32,854 bases of DNA from Parcubacteria bacterium C7867-008 (GTDB lineage: Bacteria; Patescibacteriota; Minisyncoccia; Phycocordibacterales; Phycocordibacteraceae). The notes below the pieces were generated by a model. That model was not told the DNA's origin. It saw only the letters and a list, made by a program, of their open reading frames with translations, and ran no database searches. The translations under genes were made by a program, and so were the position numbers. Of this stretch, positions 1 through 8,399 are shown in pieces. The stretch spans positions 1 to 32,854 of the forward strand of contig LFCR01000005.1 of assembly GCA_001189215.1 (NCBI GenBank), given 5' to 3'. Numbering within the stretch: position 1 is the stretch's first letter; each line of letters opens with the position of its first letter.

Positions 1-18
1 ACGACTAATGTCGACCCA

Positions 19-71
19 TATGCGCACAGAAATAATTTCAATTCGTAATTAAGATTATTTTTGTGCGCGTA
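19..71 (+). repeat. 18-bp inverted repeat, 17-nt loop
   Basis: Arms 19-36 and 54-71 pair over 18 positions with two G-U wobbles on a plus-strand transcript. The loop contains a further AATT/AATT mini-stem. It could be an RNA hairpin or a cruciform-forming site. Confidence 0.5.
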
Positions 72-129
72 TGTGTTGTGTATACATTATTGCGCGCAAT
101 TAGAAATTTTGTGTGAGAAAAAAAATAAA

Positions 130-138
130 TGTGGATAA
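130..138 (-). promoter_or_regulatory. DnaA-box-like 9-mer
   Basis: The minus strand reads TTATCCACA, identical to the E. coli consensus DnaA box. It is flanked by A/T-rich sequence. A single 9-mer can occur by chance. Confidence 0.3.
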
Positions 139-150
139 CTTTATAAAAAT

Positions 151-180
151 AAAATTGCATCACTTGTGTGATGCAATTTT
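151..180 (-). terminator. Terminator after murB (bidirectional)
   Basis: A perfect 13-bp stem (151-163 with 168-180) has a 4-nt loop TTGT. On the minus strand it is followed by a T-rich tail. It lies 15 bp past the murB stop, so it most likely ends the murB/ligase transcript. The A-rich flank would also allow termination in the plus direction. Confidence 0.8.
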
Positions 181-195
181 ATTTTGTGCGTATTG

Positions 196-1203
196 TTACG
201 AAAGCGATCGCACTTCTCGTTCAATTTGAATACCTGTTGCATTAAATATTTTCTCTGCAACATTGTTTGCAAGCGCATCAACGTCAACACACGTTGCACC
301 TGCATCTGCAACAAGTACCAATGGTTGGTTTTGAAATAAATATGCATGGCCCATACGAAATCCACGTAGATCAAGTACGTGATCAAGAATCCATGCGAGA
401 GGAATCTTTATACCAGTGCTTGTAGCAAAGCCAGGAAGTTCTGGATACTGTTGCTGTAGCTGGGTGTATTGATCAAGAACGATGGTGGGGTTCTTAAAGA
501 ACGAGCCTGCAGTACCGTACTCTGTAAGGTCTGGGAATTTGGCGCTGCGCACACGACGTACCGCCTCACCTATAGCATGAGGTGTATCAAGTACTTCCCC
601 GGCATCTATGAGACGGGAGAGGTCTGCATACTGTGTCCTAGGACTTCCACTACGCGTAACAGTTAACGCGACGCGCATAATGATACGTCCGGGGTTTTGC
701 TTGAATGTGCTATCTCTGTAGCCAAAAGCACATTCAGCACCAGTGAGTCGTTGGATCGTTTCTGTATCCGGGTCATAGCACTCAAGCCACGAAAAGCTAT
801 CTGCAAGTTCACTTCCATACGCGCCGATGTTTTGAACGGGTGCAGCTCCTACGGTTCCTGGAATACCTGCTAGATTTTCGATTCCCCACAACCCTTTATC
901 AGCACATGCTCGTACAAGCGCATCCCATGACGTTCCTGCATCAGCACATACTTCAACTCCCTCTGAAGTATCAGAGAATGCAATACTATTGTTCTGCATA
1001 AGAAGTAGGACGGCAGCAATGGATGCATCTGACGCAAGTATGTTACTTCCCTGTCCTATGGGATATAGCGGAAGGCGACATTCACGCGCATGCGCAAATG
1101 CCGCCTTCACTGATGCTACTGAGTTCCCTTGAGCGACGTAGCGTGCAGGACCACCGATACGGAATGTAGTTAGCGTGGAGAGCGGTACGTTCTCGCGCAT
1201 CAT
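196..1203 (-). CDS. murB: UDP-N-acetylmuramate dehydrogenase MurB
   Basis: MurB is the FAD-dependent cytoplasmic enzyme that reduces UDP-GlcNAc-enolpyruvate to UDP-MurNAc in peptidoglycan synthesis. The 335-residue protein has the FAD-domain segments IGQGSNIL (about 49-56) and NLAGIPGTVGAAPVQNIGAYG-like sequence (110-130). It also has YRDS (162-165), the GTAGSFFKNP segment with the proton-donor serine (230-239), and a C-terminal EREVRSL carrying the catalytic glutamate. The YRDSxFK loop and the C-terminal pattern match the E. coli-like type I form. Two ATG codons stand together at the start (1203 and 1200). The gene begins 8 bp after the stop of the upstream ligase-like gene, so the two are probably co-transcribed, and a strong terminator follows. 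Confidence 0.95.
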   Translation of the reverse strand: MMRENVPLSTLTTFRIGGPARYVAQGNSVASVKAAFAHARECRLPLYPIGQGSNILASDASIAAVLLLMQNNSIAFSDTSEGVEVCADAGTSWDALVRACADKGLWGIENLAGIPGTVGAAPVQNIGAYGSELADSFSWLECYDPDTETIQRLTGAECAFGYRDSTFKQNPGRIIMRVALTVTRSGSPRTQYADLSRLIDAGEVLDTPHAIGEAVRRVRSAKFPDLTEYGTAGSFFKNPTIVLDQYTQLQQQYPELPGFATSTGIKIPLAWILDHVLDLRGFRMGHAYLFQNQPLVLVADAGATCVDVDALANNVAEKIFNATGIQIEREVRSLS

Positions 1204-1211
1204 ATCGGAGC

Positions 1212-3359
1212 TTATTGTGCGCCGAGCTGTGCAAGGAAGGAGTTCCCTTGTGCCGCTGCTTCTGGATGAGCAGCAATGGTCTCGCGAATAGTTTGGATTG
1301 CTTTATCACGCTGACCAGACTCACTATATGCAGCAGCCAGCTGGAATCCAGAACCAGCATCTTTCGCATTCTTAACGTGCAGCTGGATGAGTGGAATAAT
1401 GTTATTCCAATCTTTGAGTTGGTAGTACGCAGGAACAAGAATCTGTTGATCAACGAGTGTGGTACCGAATTTCTCCTTGAGAATTGCCTGCCCTCCAGCA
1501 ACATCGTTGGTGATGATATGACCCACCGCTGCATAGACTGCGCCAAGTTCATACCGTCTATCAAGAGCATATGCTTCTTCAAAGAATTTGCGGCCACCCA
1601 CTACATCTCCGCTCTGCCAGCGTTCCATACCCTGCTCTAATATGATGGTTTGTTTTGTTGGAGCTAATGAACGCGCCAGATCACTCTGCTTTATAGCGTT
1701 CTGGTAATCCCCTACTGAACGAAGCATGATTGCGTACTGAATGCGTACACGCGCATCACCAGGAGCTTGTTTGAACTGAAGTGCCATTTGTTCATTAGCG
1801 AATACAAGGACCTCCTGCTTAACATTGTTAGGGATTTCCTGAGCTGATACCACGCTACTAGTGAAAGACATGAGTTGTTCACGTACTTCCTGTATAGCGA
1901 ATGGGTTATCGCTCACCGCACGCTTCATAGAGGCAAAGCGTGTATTCACATCTGACGTTGGTGTAAGTCCTTGGATCAGATCCTTACCACCCTGAATAGT
2001 TGGTACATTCACCATCCAAAGAACTAGTACCAGTACTACGAAGGCGACTGGTGTAACGATAGTAGAAGCCGTAGTCTCACTTGCTTCAGGTAGACGTTCA
2101 AGGGTAGGAATAGGTTTGGAGCGTGCAGAATACGCAAGCGCAAACAATGCCGCCAGTGGTATGTAGGTGAAGAGGTTATCGAATACCACCAGCGCCTGTA
2201 CGCCATAGGCAATGAATGCAGACATAACCAGTATGCGTTCTGGACGACTCGCTGCCCCACGGTAGAGCGCGATAATTGCTGCACCAAAGAGACTTAAGAA
2301 TAGAACAAGTGCTGGTATGCCGCCTGCGATCAACCAGTCGAGATAGAGATTGTGCACACGATCGAACCATGGTTCCTGCCCATAGAGAGAAGGATCGTAG
2401 TACTTATTGAATACATAGTTAAAGCCTTCGTGACCCCAACCAGTGATTGGTCGCTCTTCAAAGCCTTTCATTGCCATATTCCAGATAGTGAAGCGGACTT
2501 CCATATCCTTTAGTGAGATTGAGGCGAAACGCGAAAGAATAGCGTTATCTGCAATTACAGGCTGTTCCTTTAGTGCAATGAATCCACCGATAACCACAAG
2601 GATAGTTATGAGTGCGACAGCGGCACCTTGTTTGCCACGCTTTCCTGCTTCAATAAGCCATAGGAACGTACCTGCTACGGCTGCAGCCAAGAAACCAACC
2701 ATCGTACCGCGTGTACCTGTACCAATGAGTACAAGCACTTGTACTGCTGCAAGTATGAAGAGTGAGTAGCGAAGTAGTGCACTGGATTTTCCTTTTGTAT
2801 CGAATGCTAGCCAGAGTGTGGTTGCTATAGCGAAGAGGAGGTAGCCAGCGAGATATTCTGAGTTTCCAAGAGACGCATCGAGACGAGTTGAGCCTTGATG
2901 TATTTGCGCACCACCAAAGAACTGAAGTGCTGCATATGCACACACAAGTGCACTAGCACCTGAAAATGTAAGCCACCACTTACGCCAGAGTTTATCTACA
3001 CCAAATACAGTTCCTGCAACTATAAAGAAGAGGAACAGGTGGATGAGGGTTACCCAACCATCCATGCGTTCAAAGTTACTCCAGAATGCCTTGTGTGGGT
3101 TCACAGCAAGGAAATCTGCAATTGCCATCCATGCGGTGAAGAGCGCAAATAGCACCATCACCCATGAGAACTTGGGACGATAGTGCTTATCCATGATTGC
3201 GAGCACGATCCAAGAAGCCGTGGCAATCTCAACAAGGATTCTAAAACCAAAGTTCTTACCCGCTATAAATGGGAAATAAATGGTCCCGTCTACATATAGA
3301 GCGAGGAATGGGATGGCGAATAAAGCGAGCAGAGTGGTCCAGAGAGCAACTTTTTTCAT
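1212..3359 (-). CDS. O-antigen ligase/polymerase-like protein with TPR tail
   Basis: This is a 715-residue integral membrane protein of the WaaL/Wzy_C type, which in other bacteria joins or polymerises lipid-linked glycans on the outer face of the cytoplasmic membrane. About a dozen hydrophobic segments fill residues 1-450. The family signatures are GTGTRGTMVGFL (about 213-224) and the periplasmic-loop pattern ITGWGHEGFNYVF followed by VHNLYLDWLIAGG (about 306-350). Residues 500-715 are soluble and read as TPR helices (A/L-rich pairs such as YQNAIKQSDLARSLAP). Whether it acts as ligase or polymerase cannot be read from sequence. It sits head to head with the flippase gene and upstream of murB. 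A TATACT box lies 9 nt before its ATG. Confidence 0.85.
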   Translation of the reverse strand: MKKVALWTTLLALFAIPFLALYVDGTIYFPFIAGKNFGFRILVEIATASWIVLAIMDKHYRPKFSWVMVLFALFTAWMAIADFLAVNPHKAFWSNFERMDGWVTLIHLFLFFIVAGTVFGVDKLWRKWWLTFSGASALVCAYAALQFFGGAQIHQGSTRLDASLGNSEYLAGYLLFAIATTLWLAFDTKGKSSALLRYSLFILAAVQVLVLIGTGTRGTMVGFLAAAVAGTFLWLIEAGKRGKQGAAVALITILVVIGGFIALKEQPVIADNAILSRFASISLKDMEVRFTIWNMAMKGFEERPITGWGHEGFNYVFNKYYDPSLYGQEPWFDRVHNLYLDWLIAGGIPALVLFLSLFGAAIIALYRGAASRPERILVMSAFIAYGVQALVVFDNLFTYIPLAALFALAYSARSKPIPTLERLPEASETTASTIVTPVAFVVLVLVLWMVNVPTIQGGKDLIQGLTPTSDVNTRFASMKRAVSDNPFAIQEVREQLMSFTSSVVSAQEIPNNVKQEVLVFANEQMALQFKQAPGDARVRIQYAIMLRSVGDYQNAIKQSDLARSLAPTKQTIILEQGMERWQSGDVVGGRKFFEEAYALDRRYELGAVYAAVGHIITNDVAGGQAILKEKFGTTLVDQQILVPAYYQLKDWNNIIPLIQLHVKNAKDAGSGFQLAAAYSESGQRDKAIQTIRETIAAHPEAAAQGNSFLAQLGAQ

Positions 3360-3368
3360 AGTGCTGAT

Positions 3369-3374
3369 AGTATA
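3369..3374 (-). promoter_or_regulatory. -10 box for ligase-like gene
   Basis: TATACT lies on the minus strand 9 nt before the ATG at 3359, within the 42-bp divergent spacer. No good -35 is visible. The transcript would have a leader of only a few nt. Confidence 0.5.
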
Positions 3375-3386
3375 TACCGTTTATGA

Positions 3387-3392
3387 TAAAAT
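3387..3392 (+). promoter_or_regulatory. -10 box for flippase gene
   Basis: TAAAAT (overlapping TATGAT at 3382-3387) lies 9 nt before the ATG at 3402. There is no Shine-Dalgarno sequence between the box and the start. Confidence 0.4.
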
Positions 3393-3401
3393 ACTGGAAT
3401 A

Positions 3402-4706
3402 ATGCGCTATAAATCCTTACGGGAGCGCTTTCAACCCCTTACCGATACTATCGGCCGAAAGCTGAATACGGACATGAATTATCTGGTCTCTGGAGGATTC
3501 TGGAGCGCGGTAGGTACTGTCCTATCTGCAATAATTGGACTTGCTACAGCGGTTGCTTTCGCAAACCTGCTTCCGAAAGATACCTATGGTACGTATCAGT
3601 ACGTACTCTCTGGAGTCACTCTCCTGGGTCTCCTTTCCCTGCCCGCAATGAAGAGTGCTGTCTTCTACGCAGCTGCACATAATAAGGATGGCTCATTCCT
3701 TGAAGCAATACGCATGAAGATGCGTTGGAATTTTCTCTCAGCAATTGCTGCCTTTGGAGTTGCTGCATACTATTTGATACACGGTAACGTACTACTCGCT
3801 TCCTCCTTCGCTATTGTTGGTCTCTTTATTCCCGTGTGGGAGCTCTATGGTAACTACGTACACTATCTTTTGGGTAAGAAACACTTTAAGGATGGGGTAA
3901 TTTATGAGGCAGTTGCACAGGCAGTAAACGCAGCGACTATTATTATCATCTTACTTCTCACAAAGAATCTATTGATACTGCTGTTTGGATTCTTCGCGAG
4001 TTGGACGATTGCTCGCGTATTCCTATTCCGTAAGGCGCTACGTGCATATCCTCCTAATACTGAGCGTGATCCCGAGATACTGGGGTATGCGAAGCACCTC
4101 TCGCTCATGACGGTGCTTACCACCATTGCTAGTAATGCAGATAAGATGCTTTTGTGGCAGTTCCTTGGTCCCATTGGTATTGCTACCTATAGCTTCTCTT
4201 TAACCGTACCGAGCCGAGCAACAAATGCGCTCGGAAGTATTAATCGTTTGTATTTCCCCAAGGCGGTAGAGCACGAGCTCCCGGTAATACGTAAGGTACT
4301 TATTGGAAGAGTGTTTATTCTCTTCACCTTTGCAGTTGTAGCTGCTGCGATCTATATAGGGATTGCTCCGTACCTCTTCGGTATATTCTTCGCAAAATAT
4401 ATGGAGGCAGTGCCATACACACAGGCACTTGCATTGGTTATTGCTCTTCAACCATTCTCATTATTCAGTACGGCTCTTTCAGCGCATGCCCGCAAGAAAG
4501 AGTTATATATTGCGAACCTAGTGCCCCCAGCAATACAGATTGGACTATTTTTAGTACTTATACCAACACTGCATGTTTGGGGTGCGGTTGTGGGAATCCT
4601 TTGCTCACGTGTTGTTGAAGCTGTTTTATATTTTGTTCTATTTCTTCACGCATCACGCACTCCTACCATTACTTCCGAGCTACATACACCGCCTCTCTCA
4701 AACTAA
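3402..4706 (+). CDS. Wzx-type oligosaccharide flippase (MATE/MOP superfamily)
   Basis: The 434-residue protein has roughly 12 hydrophobic helices. It begins with the typical Wzx pattern GGFWSAVGTVLSAIIGLATAVAFANLLPKDTYG-like sequence at about 31-63, followed by YQYVLSGVTLLGLLSLPAMKSAV. Members of this family move undecaprenyl-linked or similar lipid-linked sugar units across the cytoplasmic membrane. Its position between the ligase-like gene and the glycosyltransferase operon fits export of the glycan made here. It is the only plus-strand gene in the first 18 kb. Its last 38 bp overlap the 3' end of the convergent methyltransferase gene, with no terminator between them. Confidence 0.88.
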   Translation: MRYKSLRERFQPLTDTIGRKLNTDMNYLVSGGFWSAVGTVLSAIIGLATAVAFANLLPKDTYGTYQYVLSGVTLLGLLSLPAMKSAVFYAAAHNKDGSFLEAIRMKMRWNFLSAIAAFGVAAYYLIHGNVLLASSFAIVGLFIPVWELYGNYVHYLLGKKHFKDGVIYEAVAQAVNAATIIIILLLTKNLLILLFGFFASWTIARVFLFRKALRAYPPNTERDPEILGYAKHLSLMTVLTTIASNADKMLLWQFLGPIGIATYSFSLTVPSRATNALGSINRLYFPKAVEHELPVIRKVLIGRVFILFTFAVVAAAIYIGIAPYLFGIFFAKYMEAVPYTQALALVIALQPFSLFSTALSAHARKKELYIANLVPPAIQIGLFLVLIPTLHVWGAVVGILCSRVVEAVLYFVLFLHASRTPTITSELHTPPLSN

Positions 4707-5478
4707 GACCGAATCGCTCACATTCTTCATTGGTAAATAGTTCCTTTGCCGTTTGCGAAGACACGGTGAATCCTGCTTGAGTTAAGCGCAAGATGTATTC
4801 TGCTTCCGCATAGATGCGAACATGGTCTGCTTGGCCGAAGACTCGAATCCGATCCTCAGGTTCAGAAACATTTGCATCCTCAATAGAGACTTTAGTTTCC
4901 CTAGTTACGGGTACCTGTAAGATCGCCAAACCTCCTGGTTTTAGTACCCGATAGATTTCACTCATTGCTCGTGCATCATCAAGTACATGTTCTAAGACAT
5001 GGTTACAGATGATGTAATCAAAATTATTGTCTTCGGAAGGAAGATCTGTTACATCCATAGAGATTGCATCTCCATATCGCCCATCAAGATACCTCGGGTC
5101 TCCTTCAAACTTGTCTCCAGCAATATAGGTTCCTGTTGGGCGATTTCTGAGCAACCTCATAAGATTCTTTTCAGGTGCAATATGCAGCACATCTGATGAT
5201 GATGTAAATATATCTGTGTGTGTCTTTAAATATAGATATACGAGACGCTCCTTATCACTAGCCCCACACCAGGGACATTGCATTTGCTTACGGGAACCCA
5301 TTGAGACAATCTTGTATCGATCTACAACAGACTGCCCTGCTGTTACTCGGCTTGGCATAAATGATCGCATAGATCTATTACATACCGGACAGTGGTGCCC
5401 CGTGCCCACGTACGCGATCCAAGTCCTGATCTTCACTCGTATACGCTTAACACGAGATATAAGCATTCGCATGATCAT
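4669..5478 (-). CDS. SAM-dependent methyltransferase with zinc-ribbon-like N-terminus
   Basis: This 269-residue class I methyltransferase is last in the nine-gene minus operon. The N-terminal part has two CxxC pairs (C30/C33 and C68/C71, in CPVC and CPWC contexts), suggesting a metal-binding ribbon. A Methyltransf_11-type core follows, with the acidic SAM-binding region and ICNHVLEHVLDDARAMSEIYRVLKPGG (about 158-184). The substrate is unknown; a sugar or glycan hydroxyl is likely from the neighbours. It starts 3 bp after the preceding stop. An alternative in-frame start is the Met at position 3 or 5. The 3' end overlaps the flippase gene by 38 bp. Confidence 0.85.
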   Translation of the reverse strand: MIMRMLISRVKRIRVKIRTWIAYVGTGHHCPVCNRSMRSFMPSRVTAGQSVVDRYKIVSMGSRKQMQCPWCGASDKERLVYLYLKTHTDIFTSSSDVLHIAPEKNLMRLLRNRPTGTYIAGDKFEGDPRYLDGRYGDAISMDVTDLPSEDNNFDYIICNHVLEHVLDDARAMSEIYRVLKPGGLAILQVPVTRETKVSIEDANVSEPEDRIRVFGQADHVRIYAEAEYILRLTQAGFTVSSQTAKELFTNEECERFGLSLREAVYVARK

Positions 5479-5481
5479 GGA

Positions 5482-6573
5482 TTATAAGCGTCCTTGTATG
5501 AAAGAAACAATCGCATCAGATCGTTGATTCCAGGTATATCGTTCACGTACGAGTTTCTTGGCACGATCTGCACGTTCAGCGCGTTGTGGGTCGCTCTGTG
5601 CTTTCTGTATCCCTTGCGCTAATGCTTCAGCATCATCTGGTTTTACTAATACTGCTAGATCATCCGTAAGTATCTCTCGAAGTGAGGGTAGGTCACTCGC
5701 CACAATCGGTGTTCCGCTTGCCATATATGCAAAGAGTTTAAGTGGGGATGTAGATACACGAGAGATTTCCTGCACGCCCGAGTTAGGTATCACTGCAATA
5801 TCTGCAGCACGTAGGTACTGTGGAAGTGCCGTGTTATAAGGTTTCTGCCCTTCCATGCGCACTGACTCATGCAGTTCGTGTGTACCAAGGAATTCTGTAA
5901 CATGCGGAGGTTTGCCGCCTACAATTACAAAGAGCCATTCAGATCCCATATGTCTGATGCTTTCATAGAACGTATCTGCTCCTTTCCATGGCTCAAGACT
6001 TCCTGCATAAAGTGCAATCTTCTTATCGAGTGGCAGCCCTAGCGCAACACGCGCTTCCTCCTTGGTCTGTGGTATTTCAAATAGTGCAGGGTCTACAGCA
6101 TCAGCGGCAACAAACATGGTTCCTTTATAGCCATAGTCGGATTGAAGAGAGGCTCGCATACCTTCCGTAATAGGTATCACATACGGCATGTGCGAAAGTA
6201 TATATTTGTGCCAGAGCTTTGGTGCATACTCCAGGCGATGCACTTCGTAACAAAAAGTTATATGAGCACTCTTGAAGAACACTCGGGAGAACAGCACTAG
6301 AAAGAAAAGTAGTTTTTCTTCTCGGCAATAGATATGAGTGAAGTTGTTTGCGCTCGCATACCGAAGATAGTTCCATGCAAGATACGGACTCTTTGTCTTT
6401 GTACCCATCTCTACCACATTGCAGCTAAGATTCGTGTGTTCCTTTCCGACACTCATCCCAAGTGTAAAAGAATTCCCAAGTGTATGATCGAAAGCATTTG
6501 CCATACTCACGATCTGGATACGATTTGCGAGTGATGAAGGAAACCGTAATGAGGTAGCGTACAGGAGCTTCAT
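5482..6573 (-). CDS. Glycosyltransferase family 4 (GT-B)
   Basis: The 363-residue retaining GT-B enzyme would transfer a sugar from a nucleotide donor in the cytoplasm. The C-terminal donor-binding domain is clear: IALYAGSLEPWKGADTF (about 185-201), then the E-x7-E-like region SPLKLFAYMASGTPIVASD with LREIL. In the family's usual EGxxxxxxEA position this protein has SPLKLFAY, which is a common variant. The start ATG overlaps the stop of the preceding methyltransferase gene in an ATGA arrangement, so translation is coupled. Donor and acceptor cannot be read from sequence. Confidence 0.88.
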   Translation of the reverse strand: MKLLYATSLRFPSSLANRIQIVSMANAFDHTLGNSFTLGMSVGKEHTNLSCNVVEMGTKTKSPYLAWNYLRYASANNFTHIYCREEKLLFFLVLFSRVFFKSAHITFCYEVHRLEYAPKLWHKYILSHMPYVIPITEGMRASLQSDYGYKGTMFVAADAVDPALFEIPQTKEEARVALGLPLDKKIALYAGSLEPWKGADTFYESIRHMGSEWLFVIVGGKPPHVTEFLGTHELHESVRMEGQKPYNTALPQYLRAADIAVIPNSGVQEISRVSTSPLKLFAYMASGTPIVASDLPSLREILTDDLAVLVKPDDAEALAQGIQKAQSDPQRAERADRAKKLVRERYTWNQRSDAIVSFIQGRL

Positions 6574-7214
6574 ATCTTTGTGCCCGTTACGAGATACCCT
6601 AGCGCGTAGTCTGCTGGATCATATTTCTTATGGAACAATCGCGCCGCATGAACCATAAGTACGTCTAGTACCTGAACCAGGTATCGGAGGGTGTAGAACG
6701 AAATAAAACGAATCGGCTTTGGAAGGAGTCTGTCTATAAGTACATACGAAGCACTCCACACTCCGCTCCCGAGGGGAATTATGCTGATATTTGATATGCC
6801 CACACCTTCAAGCTCACGTCGGAGAGTACTTGCTGTGAAGCGATGGAAGTCATCCGGTGATGGGTGCACTGGAAATAAAAACGGCACCACCACAAGCATC
6901 TTCCCTCTTGGTGAAAGGACACGAGCAGATTCTTTTAACAGATCACGATATGCGTAGATGTGTTCAAGGACATTAAAAAGTACCACGCCGTCATATGTTG
7001 CGTTATCAATAGGAAGAGGTTCCTCAAGATTGTGGAGAATATCTGGCTTGGTCTTAGGATCAAGGTTTAGACGTGTGGTTGAGAATGTTCCTTGTATAAA
7101 GGTGAGGTATTCAGAATTCGCATCACCACCAAGATCTAGCACCTGTCCTACCAGTGACACTGAACGGAGAGCGCGGTGCTCTGCAAGCCTTAGAAGTGAG
7201 GGTATGCCAGCCAT
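6570..7214 (-). CDS. Class I SAM-dependent methyltransferase
   Basis: The protein has 214 residues from the ATG at 7214. A TTG at 7229 would add five residues and overlap the upstream gene by 11 bp. I prefer the ATG, which lies 4 bp after the upstream stop. The SAM-binding core has VLDLGGDANSEYLTFIQG, an acidic strand end (NLDPKTKPDILHNLEEPLPI), and the FNVLEHIYAYRDLLKESARVLSPRGKMLVVVPF segment of Methyltransf_11-like enzymes. GDANSE replaces the more usual GxGxG. The C-terminal third (about 150-214) is basic and aromatic and could dock on a membrane. It lies between two GT4 genes and probably modifies the same glycan. Confidence 0.82.
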   Translation of the reverse strand: MAGIPSLLRLAEHRALRSVSLVGQVLDLGGDANSEYLTFIQGTFSTTRLNLDPKTKPDILHNLEEPLPIDNATYDGVVLFNVLEHIYAYRDLLKESARVLSPRGKMLVVVPFLFPVHPSPDDFHRFTASTLRRELEGVGISNISIIPLGSGVWSASYVLIDRLLPKPIRFISFYTLRYLVQVLDVLMVHAARLFHKKYDPADYALGYLVTGTKI

Positions 7215-7218
7215 AGTA

Positions 7219-8394
7219 TTAGATGCCAAGCGCTAGTGCGTATTCATCAATAATGCCATCTGCATCGAAGTCTTCTGAACGCTCGCGACTCTTTGCAGCA
7301 TATGCCGCACGCTTTGTAGGATCAGAAAGTAGAGTCTGTATTGCCTCTGTGAGTGCCTCTTCATCGTTTACTGCAGTTAGAACGCCGTAAGTTGCATATT
7401 CAACACCATTCTTCATACGAATCTGGTGGTCTGTATCGGGAGCAATTATTTCACGAGGTCCTGCCCCGCTACAGTCACTAGCAATAACTGGAAGTCCAAC
7501 TACCATTGCTTCAAGCAATGCATTGGGCATACCCTCCCAAAGGGTTGGAAACACAAAAACGTCTGCCTTGCTCATGTACTTGTATGGATTATCTGCATAC
7601 CCAATAAGTTCAATAGAGTCCTCCATGTTGAGTTCAGCAATAAGAGCGCGCACTCTTGCTTCTTCTCGTCCATTACCCACCAGAGCAAGACGCGCAGGCA
7701 TATTTGCGCGTACCGCAGCAAATGAACGAATAAGTACAGGCAGATTCTTCTGCTCACGAAGCCGTCCAACAAATAGAGCAAGTGGGACAGTCTTATCCTT
7801 GAACCACGGGTGATCAACCGGCTCTTGAGCTTTCTCTAGTATTTCTGAGCGTGGCTTTGGTTGATAGATTACCGAAACACGCTCAGGAAGGATATGTGTT
7901 AGTTCAATAATATCGTCACGTACCCCCTTGGATACTGCGATAACACCGTCTGCATATTTATAAAAGGCTCGTATAAGGGTTGGAAGTAATTTACTCTTGA
8001 GGCCTTCATAGCGAGTAAAGAGCTCGGAAAGCATGTTTCCAATACGTAGAACAATGCGAGTATCACTCTTCGTAAGATAGCGTGCAGCTAATGCGAGTAG
8101 ATGAGTGAATTCATCAAGTGCGAGAAGCGTCTCTGGCTTCTCCTCTTTCATGTATCTCATTAAAGGGAACAACGAGAGTGCCATACGACGTCGGTCTAGT
8201 GAACGCACATTCACTCGCTCATCAACATGCTCTGCGTACTGCCCCACGGGCTTCAGTACGAGAAGATCAACATTATATCCACGAGCAGCAAACGTATTAG
8301 CTAACGTGATCATAACGCGCTCTCCCCCTCCTGCACGGAAGGATGATATGAGGAATGCAATCTTTTTAGAGGAAATGGTACGAGGAGAAGTCAC
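7219..8394 (-). CDS. Glycosyltransferase family 4
   Basis: This GT-B glycosyltransferase has 391 residues from a GTG at 8394. The N-terminal domain opens with KKIAFLISSFRAGGGERVM, the glycine-rich loop typical of this family. The donor domain has LFVGRLREQKNLPVLIRSF, then FVFPTLWEGMPNALLEAMV (EGMPNALLEA is the E-x7-E motif) and GLPVIASDCSGAGPREI. No ATG is available near the N-terminus. The frame is also open to a TTG at 8418, but that would overlap the gmd gene by 19 bp, while the GTG lies 5 bp after the gmd stop. This GT is probably co-translated with gmd. Confidence 0.88.
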   Translation of the reverse strand: MTSPRTISSKKIAFLISSFRAGGGERVMITLANTFAARGYNVDLLVLKPVGQYAEHVDERVNVRSLDRRRMALSLFPLMRYMKEEKPETLLALDEFTHLLALAARYLTKSDTRIVLRIGNMLSELFTRYEGLKSKLLPTLIRAFYKYADGVIAVSKGVRDDIIELTHILPERVSVIYQPKPRSEILEKAQEPVDHPWFKDKTVPLALFVGRLREQKNLPVLIRSFAAVRANMPARLALVGNGREEARVRALIAELNMEDSIELIGYADNPYKYMSKADVFVFPTLWEGMPNALLEAMVVGLPVIASDCSGAGPREIIAPDTDHQIRMKNGVEYATYGVLTAVNDEEALTEAIQTLLSDPTKRAAYAAKSRERSEDFDADGIIDEYALALGI

Positions 8395-8399
8395 AGTAT

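Larger units (their letters stand above)
1..150. other. AT-rich structured spacer
   Basis: No convincing gene is seen here. The stretch holds an 18-bp inverted repeat (19-36 with 54-71), a 12-bp palindrome ATTGCGCGCAAT at 89-100, and TGTGGATAA at 130-138, which is the reverse complement of the classical DnaA box TTATCCACA. The two imperfect pairs of the inverted repeat are G-U wobbles if the plus strand is transcribed, but A-C mismatches if the minus strand is. Only one DnaA-type box is visible, so an origin cannot be claimed. It may also be the 3' region of something beginning outside the window. Confidence 0.4.

Noticed and set aside
1082-1640. Frames of 141 and 171 residues around the murB/ligase junction
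   Set aside because: They overlap the strongly supported ligase-like and murB genes and have no motif.
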